64,000 bases of DNA, taken from the NCBI RefSeq assembly GCF_030811595.1, contig NZ_JAUSRB010000003.1:1-64000 (forward strand), written 5' to 3'. This DNA comes from Streptosporangium brasiliense. Lineage in GTDB: Bacteria > Actinomycetota > Actinomycetes > Streptosporangiales > Streptosporangiaceae. Below the pieces are notes generated by a model, which saw nothing but the letters and a program-made list of their open reading frames with translations, searched no databases and had not been told where the DNA came from. Below are positions 1 through 8,766 of this stretch, piece by piece (the first letter of the stretch is position 1; each line of letters starts with the position of its first letter). The position numbers and the translations under genes were made by a program.

Positions 1-333
1 AGCGCGAGCGGCGATGTCAAGCTGCTTCTCCCCGACCTTGCCCAGCGGCTGGAGGACGCAGTACAGCGTGACCACCTGCTGTCCGTACTGCGCCTGATCG
101 AGACGGAGCCTTCGATCATCGGTATGAGCCAGAACTTCGTCGCGATCGCGCAGGCTCCCGCGAGGATTGATTGTCGTCACGAAGGGTGCAGTCAGCGATG
201 GGTCAGGCAGCTTCGACGAGAGGGTGTCCGCCCCAGCGAGTGCCTTTCTCGCTGCAGATGCGGGCATGTTCACAGCGTCAGCGTTGAGCAGGTGGGGACG
301 GTCTCCCGCCCACTGAAGGTCTCCTCCGGATAG
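1..333 (+). pseudogene. C-terminal fragment of a probable SAM-dependent methyltransferase
   Basis: The first reading frame is open from base 1 to a stop at 333, so the gene begins outside the window. The stretch LIETEPSIIGMSQNFVAIAQ (about residues 33-52) resembles the C-terminal end of actinobacterial class I methyltransferases, which usually stop soon after this motif. The following ~58 residues (Cys/Arg rich) match nothing I know and may be read-through into decayed DNA, because the far end of this frame overlaps a transposase remnant on the other strand. It is probably a border gene unrelated to the cluster. The family call rests on one short motif. Confidence 0.35.
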
Positions 334-455
334 GCCAGGCAGATCTCGTTGAAGCGGTGGATCACGTCGCGGACCGTGTCTGTTATTGGCCTGCACTGGC
401 TGAGCAATGACTGACACGTGGTTCCCGTCTGCCGAGGCCAGCAGCATCATCGCCG
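300..455 (-). pseudogene. IS630-type transposase N-terminal remnant, frameshifted
   Basis: On the minus strand one frame reads MMLLASADGNHVSVIAQPVQA and an adjacent frame continues DTVRDVIHRFNEICLA. Together these resemble the N-terminal helix-turn-helix segment of IS630-family transposases, where the same words occur in one frame. The frame change shows that it is dead. No catalytic DDE part and no clear terminal repeats were found. It marks past transposition at the cluster border. Confidence 0.5.
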
Positions 456-491
456 GCGATAGCACGCCGAAGTGGTGTACACATTGAACAC

Positions 492-806
492 ATGAACTAC
501 TATGCTCACATGGATATGGAACAGATCGGAATCGTCGAGGCTCGCAAGCGCCTGGGCACACTGGTCTCCCGCGCCGTTCATGCCCACGTCCCTGTGAGAA
601 TCAGCCGGTCAGCCGACGAGCATGCCGTACTCATCAGTGAGGACGACTACACCGAGCTCCAGAAGCTGCGTGCCGAACGTGAGATCGCCGAGTTCCAGGA
701 TCGGATCGACTCCGCCGGACGCGGAGAGACCACGCCGGTCGCTTTCGAGACCGCCGAGCAGATGTACAGTCACTTCGGCGTCTCCCATCCGGGCGAGCGC
801 CGTTGA
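492..806 (+). CDS. Phd/YefM-family antitoxin
   Basis: A 104-residue protein. The segment IGIVEARKRLGTLVSRAVHAHVPVRISR and the following AVLISEDDYTEL are the N-terminal DNA-binding fold of Phd/YefM antitoxins, which bind their own promoter and neutralise the partner toxin through the C-terminal half. It overlaps the toxin by four bases (TTGA), so the two are translationally coupled. No Shine-Dalgarno sequence precedes the ATG at 492; the in-frame ATGs at 510 and 516 are alternatives, and leaderless translation is possible. The pair is a border element with no expected role in product formation. Confidence 0.8.
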   Translation: MNYYAHMDMEQIGIVEARKRLGTLVSRAVHAHVPVRISRSADEHAVLISEDDYTELQKLRAEREIAEFQDRIDSAGRGETTPVAFETAEQMYSHFGVSHPGERR

Positions 807-1042
807 AGCGGCGAGTCCTTTTCGACCCCCAAGCTGAGCAGGCCGTTCTGGCGTTGCCGCCGGGCTTGCGTATCACCGTCCTCGATACCGTCTATGGCCT
901 GGTCGATGAGCCGGAGCCGCTCGGCGCGCGTCCCTACGGCATGATCCCTGATGCCTTCGAGATTGTGACGGACTCTTTCACCCTGCGCTACACCCATGGC
1001 GAGGATCACGTTTCCATCTGGGTCGTCCGTGCCAACACCTGA
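803..1042 (+). CDS. RelE/ParE-family toxin
   Basis: A 79-residue basic protein starting at a TTG that overlaps the antitoxin stop. The pattern FDPQAEQAVLALP, a central GARPYG and a C-terminal TLRYTHGEDHVSIWVV is that of the small RelE/ParE fold (mRNA interferase or gyrase poison; which one cannot be told from sequence alone). Gene order antitoxin then toxin, the overlap and the size are all standard for a type II toxin-antitoxin operon. It looks intact, unlike its decayed neighbours on both sides. Confidence 0.78.
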   Translation: MKRRVLFDPQAEQAVLALPPGLRITVLDTVYGLVDEPEPLGARPYGMIPDAFEIVTDSFTLRYTHGEDHVSIWVVRANT

Positions 1043-1109
1043 GTGCCGTACGCATCGGGCCTCGCGCGCCGTGGGCGGGGTCGGAGATCAAGAGTGAAAG
1101 CCCGCGGCC

Positions 1110-1138
1110 GGGTTGATCGACTCGTGGTCGATCAACCC
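1110..1138. terminator. 12-bp hairpin downstream of the toxin-antitoxin pair
   Basis: GGGTTGATCGAC and GTCGATCAACCC form a perfect inverted repeat with a 5-nt loop. It lies about 70 bp after the toxin stop and may end that transcript; there is no U-tract. It could also be a relic of mobile DNA. Confidence 0.5.
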
Positions 1139-1257
1139 CGCTGACAGCGTCCTGGCCATCAGCCATGGCTTCGGCGCGGGCAAGAAGGTCAAGGGTCGCG
1201 GGGCAGTTCGCCATCGGAGAGGTGAACATGCCGGCGAGGCGGGTGCCCTCCACCCTC

Positions 1258-1974
1258 TCAAGTGGCAGGCTCGAGGGAGTGCTGGAGCCAGACGTTCGGT
1301 TCCACGTAGACACTGAGGTCCTGCTCAGCCGAGGCCAGGACTGGAGCGATACCTCCTTCGACGAAGTTAGACCCTGCGGCGCGCCGGTCCATCGGTGCCA
1401 CTGCTCGAGCGTTCCGGTGATGCTCATCGCGGACGGGGTGATTTTGACGGATCGTGCGCCCAGCCGCTCGTGGGTGCGGAGCCATGGATCCTCGGGGAGC
1501 CCGTCGGCTCGGCGCCTGGCGGCGTACTCCTCCATTGTCAGTTTGGGGCACCGGACCTTGCCGGTGGGGCGTACCGATGCCACCGGCCTACCCATCCCGT
1601 TGTCACAGGTGCAGGCGCGCAGGCCGTCACCAGCGTGGTCGTCGGCCGGTTGTCGAGCGCGTCCTGCACTGCCCGGAGGATGACGCCGTCCCAGCCGTGG
1701 TCGGGCTTCTCTGTCCGCTCGGGGGTCGGAAACGCGACCGGCACGCTGACCGCCCGCGCCACGGGAACATCGCCGTCGAGCACTACCAGGAAGTATTCCG
1801 GCCACCGCGCGGCCAGACGTCTGGCTCGGGTGAGCGTGCCGATCCGGTCGTGTTGCATGAACTCGGCACGATGTCACCGAGTTCGAGTGCCGGCTTGAGC
1901 AGGTCCGGGTGTGTGGCGAGGTTTTCGATGAGCATGTGCGTCAAGCCTTCTTGATCAGTGGCCAACCGCTCCAT
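1258..1974 (-). pseudogene. Decayed GNAT N-acetyltransferase
   Basis: Pieces of one actinobacterial GNAT-like protein occur in order but in different frames. They are MERLATDQEGLTHMLIENLA (from 1974), then the stretch starting HDRIGTLTRARRLAARWPEY and running to HGWDGVILRAVQDALDNRP, then the stretch from YAARRRADGLPEDPWLRTHE to SITGTLEQWHRWTG, and finally the end EQDLSVYVEPNVWLQHSL. At least three frame changes are needed, so no functional product is expected. It belongs to the decayed border rather than the cluster. Confidence 0.7.
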
Positions 1975-2588
1975 GCTGCCCGTAACGGCTGCCCTTCTCC
2001 ATTCTTTTCGCCTGATCCCGAGCGAGCGCGGCCCGGAGACATGCCGGGGCGGTGCCTGTGATGCGCCGGGTCAGCTCACCGTTCGACAGGTGGAAAATTT
2101 ATTTCTCCGGCCGTTGTTCTCATCATCCGGCGGTGGACGGATTGTCGTTTCTGTTGGCCGGGCCGTTGTGCGCAATAGGTGGCAGGAAGCGGTCATCAAC
2201 AGGCAACTTGCTGGCTCCGTTCTGTCTGGTTTATGGCGCATAAAGCGCGCAGAGTCATTTATAACGGATCACATTTATACGAGGAAGGACAATTTGGATA
2301 GTCGGTAGTTCGATGAGGTTCTCACGGTGCGTGGATCGGGCGGATGCACTGTGATCCGCAGGAAATCGCGCTTGTACGTCGAGTGTTCCACCGGCCCTCC
2401 ATCGCACGTCCGGCGTGAATTCCATCCGGTGGAGCAGAACGCCGGGCGATCCCTTCATCACCGAGTTCATGGACGGAGCATCGCATCTCATGGCGGGCCG
2501 TACTCGCCGGCGGAGCCTTCCTGCCGATCGGAACCACCCTGAAACCACGTGCTCCACAGCGCAGTCCGAGAAATGGAGGGACATCCCC
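1975..2588. other. Gene-free border region with AT-rich promoter zone
   Basis: About 600 bp with no convincing gene. The part from 2091 to 2300 is clearly richer in A/T than the rest of the window. It holds a perfect 15-nt palindrome, TTTATG-GCG-CATAAA (2230-2244), followed by TATAAC- and TATACG-like hexamers (about 2260-2282). This is probably the control region of the C-S lyase gene. A half-match to the cluster box (GACAATTTGGATAGTCG, 2288-2304, 9/17) is noted but weak. Confidence 0.5.
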
Positions 2589-3878
2589 TTGACCAACGTG
2601 ACCCACGCCGGTACCGATCGGATCGACAGCCCGCTCACCGCGTACCACCTGGACCAGCTACGAGAACGACGCAGCGTCAAATGGCGGGAATGCCCGCCGG
2701 ACGTGCTGCCCATGTGGGTGGCGGAGATGGACACGCCGCTCGCCGAACCCATCGCCTCCGCGCTGACCTCCGCCATCGCCCATGGCGACACCGGCTACGC
2801 GGTCGCCGGACGGCTGCCGGAGGCGTTCGCCGGCTTCGCCTCCCGGCGCTACGGTTGGCAACCCGAGCCGTCCGGCATGCGCCTGGTGCCGGATGTCATG
2901 ACCGGGATCGTCGAGACACTGAGCCTGGTCACCGACCCGGGTGCCCGCGTGGTGGTCAACACTCCCGGCTACCCGTCGTTCTTCTACTGGCTGGACCGCA
3001 TCGGCCGCCGTGTGGTGAACAACCCGCTCTCCCCTGGCCCTCACGGCTACCGGCTCGATCTGGATCGGCTGGAACGGGACTTCGCCACGGGGGCGGAGGC
3101 CTATCTGTTATGCAACCCGCACAACCCCACCGGTCTGGTGCTCAGCCGCGGCGAGCTGCTGGCCGTCGCCGAACTCGGCGACCGTTACGGGGTCCGGATC
3201 ATTGTGGACGAGGTCCACGCGCCGTTGACCTATCCCGGCGTACGGCATGTGCCGTTCGCCTCCCTGAACACGCCGGCCGCGGCCCGGTCGATCACTTTCG
3301 TCTCGGCGGCCAAGGCCTGGAACCTGGCCGGCCTCAAGGCGGCTCTGGCCATCTTCGGCCCTGAGGCCCATGCCGACGTCGCCGCCATCCATCAGGAGGT
3401 CAGCGAGTGCGCCGGCCTGCTCGGTGTGATCGCCTCCGAGGCCGCCTTCACCGCCGGGGAGCCCTGGCTCACCGATCTGCTGACCGGCCTGGACAGCAAC
3501 CGATGGCTTCTGGCCGACCTGCTGGCCGAACATCTGCCCGCGGTCGGCTACCGGCCGCCTCAGGCAACCTACCTGGCCTGGCTGGACTGCCGGGCCCTCG
3601 GCCTCGGTGAGGATCCGGCCGCGGTGTTCCTGCGTCATGGCAGGGTCGCGCTCTCACCCGGCTACAGGTTCGGCACGCCCGGGCGGGGTTTCGTCAGATT
3701 CAACTTCGCCACCTCCCCCCAGCAGATCATCGAGGGGGTCCGGCGCATGGCCGCATCACTCGACGGGCCGTGCCAGAGCGTCCACGATCTGGCCGCGCTC
3801 AGTCTCGACGACCGTTGCTCCTCCCCTCGGATCGTGCCGTTGCCGAATTCACCGTGTGATCACGGGAGCGATCCTTGA
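2589..3878 (+). CDS. PLP-dependent C-S lyase (MalY/PatB class), possible OvoB partner
   Basis: A 429-residue fold-type I PLP enzyme. The opening RRSVKWRECPPDVLPMWVAEMD is the hallmark of MalY/PatB cystathionine beta-lyases. NPHNPTG, IIVDEVHAPL and the PLP lysine K242 in SAAKAWNLAGLK follow in the right order. These enzymes cleave C-S bonds to release a thiol, pyruvate and ammonia. The start is a TTG preceded at 8 nt by GGAGGG (2575-2580); an open frame runs further upstream but without family similarity. The chemistry is what is needed after OvoA, whose sulfoxide product must be cleaved by a PLP lyase (OvoB). OvoA lies 45 kb away in the same cluster, so the pairing is inference. An aminotransferase activity cannot be excluded. 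Confidence 0.75.
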   Translation: MTNVTHAGTDRIDSPLTAYHLDQLRERRSVKWRECPPDVLPMWVAEMDTPLAEPIASALTSAIAHGDTGYAVAGRLPEAFAGFASRRYGWQPEPSGMRLVPDVMTGIVETLSLVTDPGARVVVNTPGYPSFFYWLDRIGRRVVNNPLSPGPHGYRLDLDRLERDFATGAEAYLLCNPHNPTGLVLSRGELLAVAELGDRYGVRIIVDEVHAPLTYPGVRHVPFASLNTPAAARSITFVSAAKAWNLAGLKAALAIFGPEAHADVAAIHQEVSECAGLLGVIASEAAFTAGEPWLTDLLTGLDSNRWLLADLLAEHLPAVGYRPPQATYLAWLDCRALGLGEDPAAVFLRHGRVALSPGYRFGTPGRGFVRFNFATSPQQIIEGVRRMAASLDGPCQSVHDLAALSLDDRCSSPRIVPLPNSPCDHGSDP

Positions 3879-4172
3879 CTCCGGGATCGATCCGGCCGGT
3901 GACCTTTACCCTGTCCGGCGCCGGGTCGGCAGGAAGTGGCTACCGGCAGGCAACATGCTGACTTTGATTCATCTGGTTCCCCGGTCTCGGGACGTGCAGA
4001 GTTGATGGTGCGAGGGATAGACGGAAAGGGAGGTCAAGAAATGCCGGTCCGGCCACCTCGCCGGTAAATTTCGACAATGCAGCCAGGCAATAAATGGCGA
4101 TTACCGTTCCATCTTTTCTGACATTTCTCCTACATCATGACCAGCCGTGGCCGTGCGGGCTTTCCGCCCGCC

Positions 4173-4213
4173 GGCCCCGGTCCCGCGGCAGGCGCGGCCG
4201 CGGGACCGGGGCC
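4173..4213. terminator. Strong terminator after the C-S lyase
   Basis: A 17-bp perfect stem (4173-4189 with 4197-4213) and a 7-nt loop, about 295 bp past the C-S lyase stop and 68 bp before the next start. The 3879-4281 interval holds nothing else I can support. Confidence 0.65.
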
Positions 4214-4281
4214 CGGAATGAGCGACCCGGCGCTTCTGACGTCGATCCAGCCATCTGGGACACGAACATTTTGGAGAGGAA

Positions 4282-4581
4282 ATGATTGATCATCCAGCAG
4301 GCGAGACGGTCGTCGAGGAACGCGAACTCGTCGAGCTCCGCGAGCGGTGTACCACCCTGATGCGTGAGGCCGAGGAGCAGCGGCGGATCACGCTCAGCCT
4401 GCAGAAGGCGATCGACGTCTTCCGGCACGAGTTCGATCCGGCGCCTCCGGCTCACATCAGCCCTGTCCGGCCGTCGGAGCCCGGCAACCGGTGCAACCGA
4501 TGCACGCAGAGCCGGCACGCCGAAGTGCACCGCACCTCCCGCGTCGTCCTCGCCGAGTCGGCAGGACTCCGCGCCGCGTAG
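4282..4581 (+). CDS. Small coiled-coil-like protein, unknown function
   Basis: A 99-residue reading frame with a good ribosome site (GGAGAGGAA just before ATG). The first ~50 residues are acidic and heptad-like (VEERELVELRERCTTLMREA and onward through LQKAIDVFRHEFDP), suggesting a helix or short coiled coil. The second half is Arg/Cys-rich and low in structure. No family is recognised. It sits in the gap before the sugar nucleotidyltransferase and ends about 100 bp before it. The true C-terminus could differ, because the second half overlaps an open frame running into the next gene. Confidence 0.45.
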   Translation: MIDHPAGETVVEERELVELRERCTTLMREAEEQRRITLSLQKAIDVFRHEFDPAPPAHISPVRPSEPGNRCNRCTQSRHAEVHRTSRVVLAESAGLRAA

Positions 4582-4640
4582 CGGTGACGGCCTCGCCTCC
4601 GGCGCCTGAGGCCGAGAGCGGGCATGCCGGCAGGACAACC

Positions 4641-4662
4641 TCTATTGCGAACATCTATTGCG
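4641..4662 (+). repeat. Short direct repeat before the nucleotidyltransferase
   Basis: TCTATTGCG occurs at 4641-4649 and again at 4654-4662, a 13-bp period just upstream of the ribosome site. A spacing close to one helical turn plus would suit a regulator contact, but this is speculative. Confidence 0.3.
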
Positions 4663-4679
4663 GCAAAGGAAGCATTCTC

Positions 4680-5747
4680 ATGAAGGCTCTGGTGTTGGCC
4701 GGCGGATCGGGTACCCGACTACGCCCTTTCAGTTACTCCATGCCGAAACAGCTCATCCCGGTCGCGAACAGGCCGGTTCTGGAACATGTGCTGCGCAACA
4801 TCCGCGACCTGGGCGTGACCGAGATCGGTGTGATCGTCGGCGACTGGGCGGCAGAGATCGCCGAAGCCGTCGGGGACGGCTCCCGTTTCGGAGCGCGCAT
4901 CACCTATCTGCAGCAGCATCGGCCGCTGGGGCTGGCGCACTGTGTGACGACTGCGCGGGACTACCTCGGCGATGACGACTTCGTGATGTATCTGGGCGAC
5001 AACGTCCTGCCGGACGGGGTGGTCTCCATCGCCGAGGAGTTCCGCACCAGGCGCCCGGCCGCGCAGATCGTGGTGCGCAAGGTCGCCGACCCCCGGGCCT
5101 TCGGGGTCGCGGAGCTGGCCGCCGACGGCACGGTGCAACGGCTGGTGGAGAAGCCACAGCAGCCGCGCAGCGATCTGGCCCTCATCGGCGTCTACTTCTT
5201 CACCGCAGCCGTCCACCAGGCGGTCGCCGCCATCCGGCCGAGCGCCCGTGGCGAGCTGGAGATCACCGACGCGATCCAGTGGCTCGTCACCCAGGGAGCC
5301 GAGGTCAAGGCCAGCGAGTACGACGGTTACTGGAAGGACACCGGCAACATCGAGGACCTGCTGGAGTGCAACAGCCGGCTGCTCGGCGGACTGGACGCCG
5401 GCATCGCCGGAGAGGTCGACACCGCCAGCAGGGTCAACGGCGGGGTCGTCATCGAGCCGGGAGCCCGCGTGGTCCGGTCCCGGATCGAGGGGCCGGTGAT
5501 CATCGGTGCGAACACCCTGATCGAGGACAGCCACATCGGGCCGAACACCTCCATCGGCCGTGACTGCGTGCTGCGCGCCGCGCGCCTGGCCGACTCCATC
5601 GTGCTGGACAGCGCGTCGATCTCCGAGGTCACCGGCCTGCGCGGCTCGCTCATCGGCCGTTTCGCCACCGTCGGTCCCGGCGGCCGCGGTCAAGACAGCC
5701 ATCGTCTGGTGGTCGGCGACCACGGGCGGATCGAGATAGCCGCCTAG
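4680..5747 (+). CDS. Glucose-1-phosphate nucleotidyltransferase (long form)
   Basis: A 355-residue NDP-sugar pyrophosphorylase. The N-terminus LVLAGGSGTRLRPFSYSMPK is the nucleotide-binding signature, followed by PVANRPVLEHVL and the metal/sugar motif YLGDN. The C-terminal ~100 residues form hexapeptide-repeat (left-handed beta helix) turns, as in the StrD-like long forms. It activates glucose 1-phosphate with a nucleoside triphosphate and is the first step of the deoxysugar route. The ATG at 4680 follows AAAGGAAGC; the same frame is open upstream but lacks similarity. Enediyne and aminopentose clusters such as that for maduropeptin carry the same enzyme type. Whether UTP or dTTP is used cannot be read directly; the next two enzymes suggest UDP-sugars. 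Confidence 0.88.
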   Translation: MKALVLAGGSGTRLRPFSYSMPKQLIPVANRPVLEHVLRNIRDLGVTEIGVIVGDWAAEIAEAVGDGSRFGARITYLQQHRPLGLAHCVTTARDYLGDDDFVMYLGDNVLPDGVVSIAEEFRTRRPAAQIVVRKVADPRAFGVAELAADGTVQRLVEKPQQPRSDLALIGVYFFTAAVHQAVAAIRPSARGELEITDAIQWLVTQGAEVKASEYDGYWKDTGNIEDLLECNSRLLGGLDAGIAGEVDTASRVNGGVVIEPGARVVRSRIEGPVIIGANTLIEDSHIGPNTSIGRDCVLRAARLADSIVLDSASISEVTGLRGSLIGRFATVGPGGRGQDSHRLVVGDHGRIEIAA

Positions 5748-5911
5748 GCGGCCAGGACAGGCCCGATGCACCCGAGGCGGCAAAGAGGACACCCGCTGCG
5801 GGGCCGTGCCTTCCTCGTAACGCTCAACGCCGCCGGCAGTGGCAGGGACACAAGCTCCGAGCCACTACCGGCGGCGAGGCCGTACATCCGTTCAGGGGGC
5901 CGTTGCGGTGA

Positions 5912-8089
5912 TCAGATCTCCGCGCCGGTGCCGCGTGGGGTCCTGCGGCGTGCCCTGCGGGTCAGCGACACGCCGGGTGCCTGTCCGACCGGCAGTGCGG
6001 CCGGTCCCCCGGGTGCCCGGAAGGTGGCGGCGCGGCCGTTACCGGCGCGGGTGGAGGAGTTGGGCACCACCGGCTCGGCAGCCGACGGGGTCGGGGCCGC
6101 CTTGCTCTGCTGCTGGGCCTGCGGGGTGAAGAACACGTTCGGAGACATGGTGTCCCGCGGGATGTCGGTGTTCAGGGCGATGATGTCACCGAGCGGCTTG
6201 CGGTAGTCGATCCCGAAGACCTTCCGGATGAAGGGCAGCAGCGGGTCGTTGGCGTGGAAGAAGCGGTCGCCGTCGCGCAGCGCCGTGAACTCCCTCTTCC
6301 AGATCGCCAGCTGCGTCTCGCCGAACTCCCGGCCCGGCAGGTGCGGCTCAGCCATCATGCCGACGAAGGCGTCGACATCGGCCACGTTGGCGTAGACCGC
6401 CTTGAGCCGCGCGGCCAGCGGCGTGCGGCGCACACCGCTGGTGGCGTTGTCCGCCTCGGCCGTGGTCGGGTTGCCGTTGATGTCGAACAGCTGCGTGAAG
6501 TCCATGCTGTCCGGGTCGTTGATCTCGTTGCCGGGGGTCAGCAACGGGTCGGAGGGGAACGAGTCGGACGCCTCACCGGTGATGGCCTTGAACGAGGTCT
6601 TCGCCGGCAGGCCGTACGCCTGACGCAGCTGGTTGTAGGTCGGCATGCCGTGGTCGCGGCCCCGCTCGATGTCGAGCGCGCCCAGGTCCGTCACACCGAC
6701 GACGCAGTCCGGCAGCGTCGGGTCGTCGCCGCACAGCGGGTTGCCCGAGAGCTCGAAGCCCGCGCTGCGCAACAGGTTGTTGATCTGCTCGTCGTTCTTG
6801 TTCTGCGCCTTCAGGCCGATGCCGTGCAGCATGGGCCCCAGCTGGAGCATCTCCAGGAGGTCGGGGTTGAAGAAGGCGTCTTCGCCCAGGGGGATGGCCA
6901 GTTCGACTTCGTCGTCCTTGACCACGACGTCGATGTTCATCGCTTTCAGCGCGTCCAGCGTGGCCTGGCTGTAGCGGCCGGTCTCGGCAGTGATCCTGAA
7001 CTTGGGGCGGATCTGGCTGTGCCCGCGGTATCCGACGGTCGCGAACTCGTTGGTGACCGTCGCGTCCACCTTCGGCTTGTATCCCCTGTAGGGAGGCAGC
7101 GTCACACCCAGCGTGGGCAGGAACTCGTTGTAGGTGACGTACTGCTGCTCGGCGATGACGACGGCCCGGGCGATCTGGAACTTGTCCTGCTGCGACACCC
7201 AGCTCGGCAGCAGGGAGACGATCCGGTTGTGCTCACGGGCGAACAGCGTCTGTGTGGCCAGCAGCGCGGGGTTCTCGTTGGCCCGCTGATCGCCGGTGAC
7301 GGCGGCCCGGGTCGGCTTGGTGAACAGCTGGCCGCCGATGACCATGGCCGGCGCGGTGTCGGGGTTGCCGCGGCTGTCTCGCCGGGGCAGGTAGTTACCC
7401 GGCATCAGCAGCCGCGCGTCGTTGTTGTCCGGGTTGCCGTCCACGCTGCCCTCACGCATCCAGTCCAGGCGCGCGTCGGTGTCTCCGTAGACGGCCGAGG
7501 CCTCGATGTAGGAACTGATCGTGTTGATCTGGTCGCGGGCGCTGGTGACACCGCTGCCGGGGGCGGGGGCGGAACGCTCGAAGAAGATGACCCCGAGGTC
7601 GTTGCGGAACTTCTCAAGCGGGTCGTTCTTGTCGAAGGGGGTGTTCAACGCCTCCCCGGGGTCGCCGGTCCCCCGCCGGCCGAGCCGCTGGGCCATGGTG
7701 TGGTCGAGGAACTGGCCCCAGACGAATCCCCACTGGCTGACGTTGCGCTCGGAGTACAGATTCTGGTTGCTGTCGTTGAAGACACGGTTGCTCACGTACC
7801 GGGCGTTGGGCCCCGAAGCCGGCTTGTTGAGTCCGTCGGCGTAGCGCGCCGGGGCCAGCCGGGGGTAGAGCGCCCCTGCCACACCCCAGTCGGGGTGGGA
7901 TCGGTTGTTCTTGGCACCGCTGAGGCTCTGCGCCTCCCAGATGCCCAGGATCGGGCGGTCCGAGACCCCGCCGTCGTCGGCGTGGGCGGTGCCGTTCATG
8001 CTCAGTCCGCCGGCGACCACGAGCGCGACGAGCGAGAGTGCTCTTCCACGCCGGGTCCGATGGCGACCAGGGCGCGCGAATGCACGCAT
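5912..8089 (-). CDS. Secreted animal-type heme peroxidase
   Basis: A 725-residue protein of the animal heme peroxidase (myeloperoxidase/peroxinectin) superfamily. It starts with an Arg-rich signal peptide (MRAFARPGRHRTRRG, a hydrophobic core, then a likely cut after AHA near residue 41), so it is exported. The distal histidine H130 with the calcium-site Asp D129 sits in QFLDHTMAQ. The arginine/glutamate segment LFAREHNRI and the proximal histidine H357 in VGYRGHSQI are present, so it should bind heme and use H2O2. The last ~70 residues are Ala/Pro/Arg-rich and unlike the family. GAGGAG precedes the ATG. It is divergent from the UDP-glucose dehydrogenase, and each gene has its own copy of the cluster box. 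Its role is unknown: phenol oxidation or halide chemistry outside the cell, or protection, are possible. Confidence 0.88.
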   Translation of the reverse strand: MRAFARPGRHRTRRGRALSLVALVVAGGLSMNGTAHADDGGVSDRPILGIWEAQSLSGAKNNRSHPDWGVAGALYPRLAPARYADGLNKPASGPNARYVSNRVFNDSNQNLYSERNVSQWGFVWGQFLDHTMAQRLGRRGTGDPGEALNTPFDKNDPLEKFRNDLGVIFFERSAPAPGSGVTSARDQINTISSYIEASAVYGDTDARLDWMREGSVDGNPDNNDARLLMPGNYLPRRDSRGNPDTAPAMVIGGQLFTKPTRAAVTGDQRANENPALLATQTLFAREHNRIVSLLPSWVSQQDKFQIARAVVIAEQQYVTYNEFLPTLGVTLPPYRGYKPKVDATVTNEFATVGYRGHSQIRPKFRITAETGRYSQATLDALKAMNIDVVVKDDEVELAIPLGEDAFFNPDLLEMLQLGPMLHGIGLKAQNKNDEQINNLLRSAGFELSGNPLCGDDPTLPDCVVGVTDLGALDIERGRDHGMPTYNQLRQAYGLPAKTSFKAITGEASDSFPSDPLLTPGNEINDPDSMDFTQLFDINGNPTTAEADNATSGVRRTPLAARLKAVYANVADVDAFVGMMAEPHLPGREFGETQLAIWKREFTALRDGDRFFHANDPLLPFIRKVFGIDYRKPLGDIIALNTDIPRDTMSPNVFFTPQAQQQSKAAPTPSAAEPVVPNSSTRAGNGRAATFRAPGGPAALPVGQAPGVSLTRRARRRTPRGTGAEI

Positions 8090-8178
8090 GGTGTTCTCCT
8101 CTCCACACACCGATGACCGCGGCGGTTCCGCCGGAGAATCGTTATCCCGTGCAGCCTCACACCCAGCCTCTCGACACC

Positions 8179-8195
8179 ACATCTTCTGAATTGCG
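8179..8195 (-). promoter_or_regulatory. Cluster box for the heme peroxidase gene
   Basis: Read on the minus strand: CGCAATTCAGAAGATGT, 16/17 to the consensus. It lies 90 bp upstream of the peroxidase start. Unlike the other copies, no ACGAT element follows at 37-38 bp; one occurs at 53 bp. Confidence 0.75.
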
Positions 8196-8506
8196 GAATA
8201 TGAGTGGATTTGTGAGTGCTTTGCGGGTACGCCGTAACCCTCCGCAGCGGGCTGTGCCGGCCGGCACGGTCGCCGCTGAACCGGCGGTCACAGCCCGCTG
8301 CGGCACATGCCGCGCCTGCCCTGACCATCCCGCCACAAAAGGCCCAGATCAGCGGATGGAGGCGGGTATCGGCCACCGGGCCGCGGCACATGGGAGGGCC
8401 GCCGATCCGCCGCCCTCCGCGGCACCGCCGAGACGGCCTCACCTGTGCCGGCTCCGGGCATCCCGGGGCGGCCGCCGGCGCCGCAGTCGGCGTGCTCCGG
8501 CGGTTG

Positions 8507-8523
8507 GGCAAGCCAGGAGATGC
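8507..8523 (+). promoter_or_regulatory. Cluster box for the UDP-sugar operon
   Basis: GGCAAGCCAGGAGATGC, 13/17 to the consensus, followed at 37 bp by ACGATGG (8544). It points toward the UDP-glucose dehydrogenase start about 245 bp away. Confidence 0.7.
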
Positions 8524-8766
8524 AGCGTAGAGCGGCCGGGATGACGATGGGCTGAGGATCGACGGATCCAGGGCGGCCGATGGCCAAACGAGAAAGCAGC
8601 GATCATTTGGTGGCGACGCGAGATCACTCGGCTGTCTATCGGGGTTCGGTCTGTTTCTCTCATACTTTCTCGGAAACCTACGCCAGCACGCCCCAACGGA
8701 GAATTCAGGTCGCCGCTCACTGATGACGAAGGATCGACCCCGTATTTCTCTCGATTGGAGACGTAG

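Noticed and set aside
2288-2304. GACAATTTGGATAGTCG before the C-S lyase
   Set aside because: Only the left half matches the box (9/17); kept as a note, not called as a site.
4069-4105. GACAATGCAGCCAGGC as a box for the nucleotidyltransferase
   Set aside because: Only CAAT and CAG agree, and no element follows at the right spacing; it is also 600 bp from the gene.
6254-8116. A 620-codon open frame on the plus strand
   Set aside because: It is antisense to the heme peroxidase, has low-complexity Val/Gly/Arg composition and no family motifs; a GC-bias shadow.
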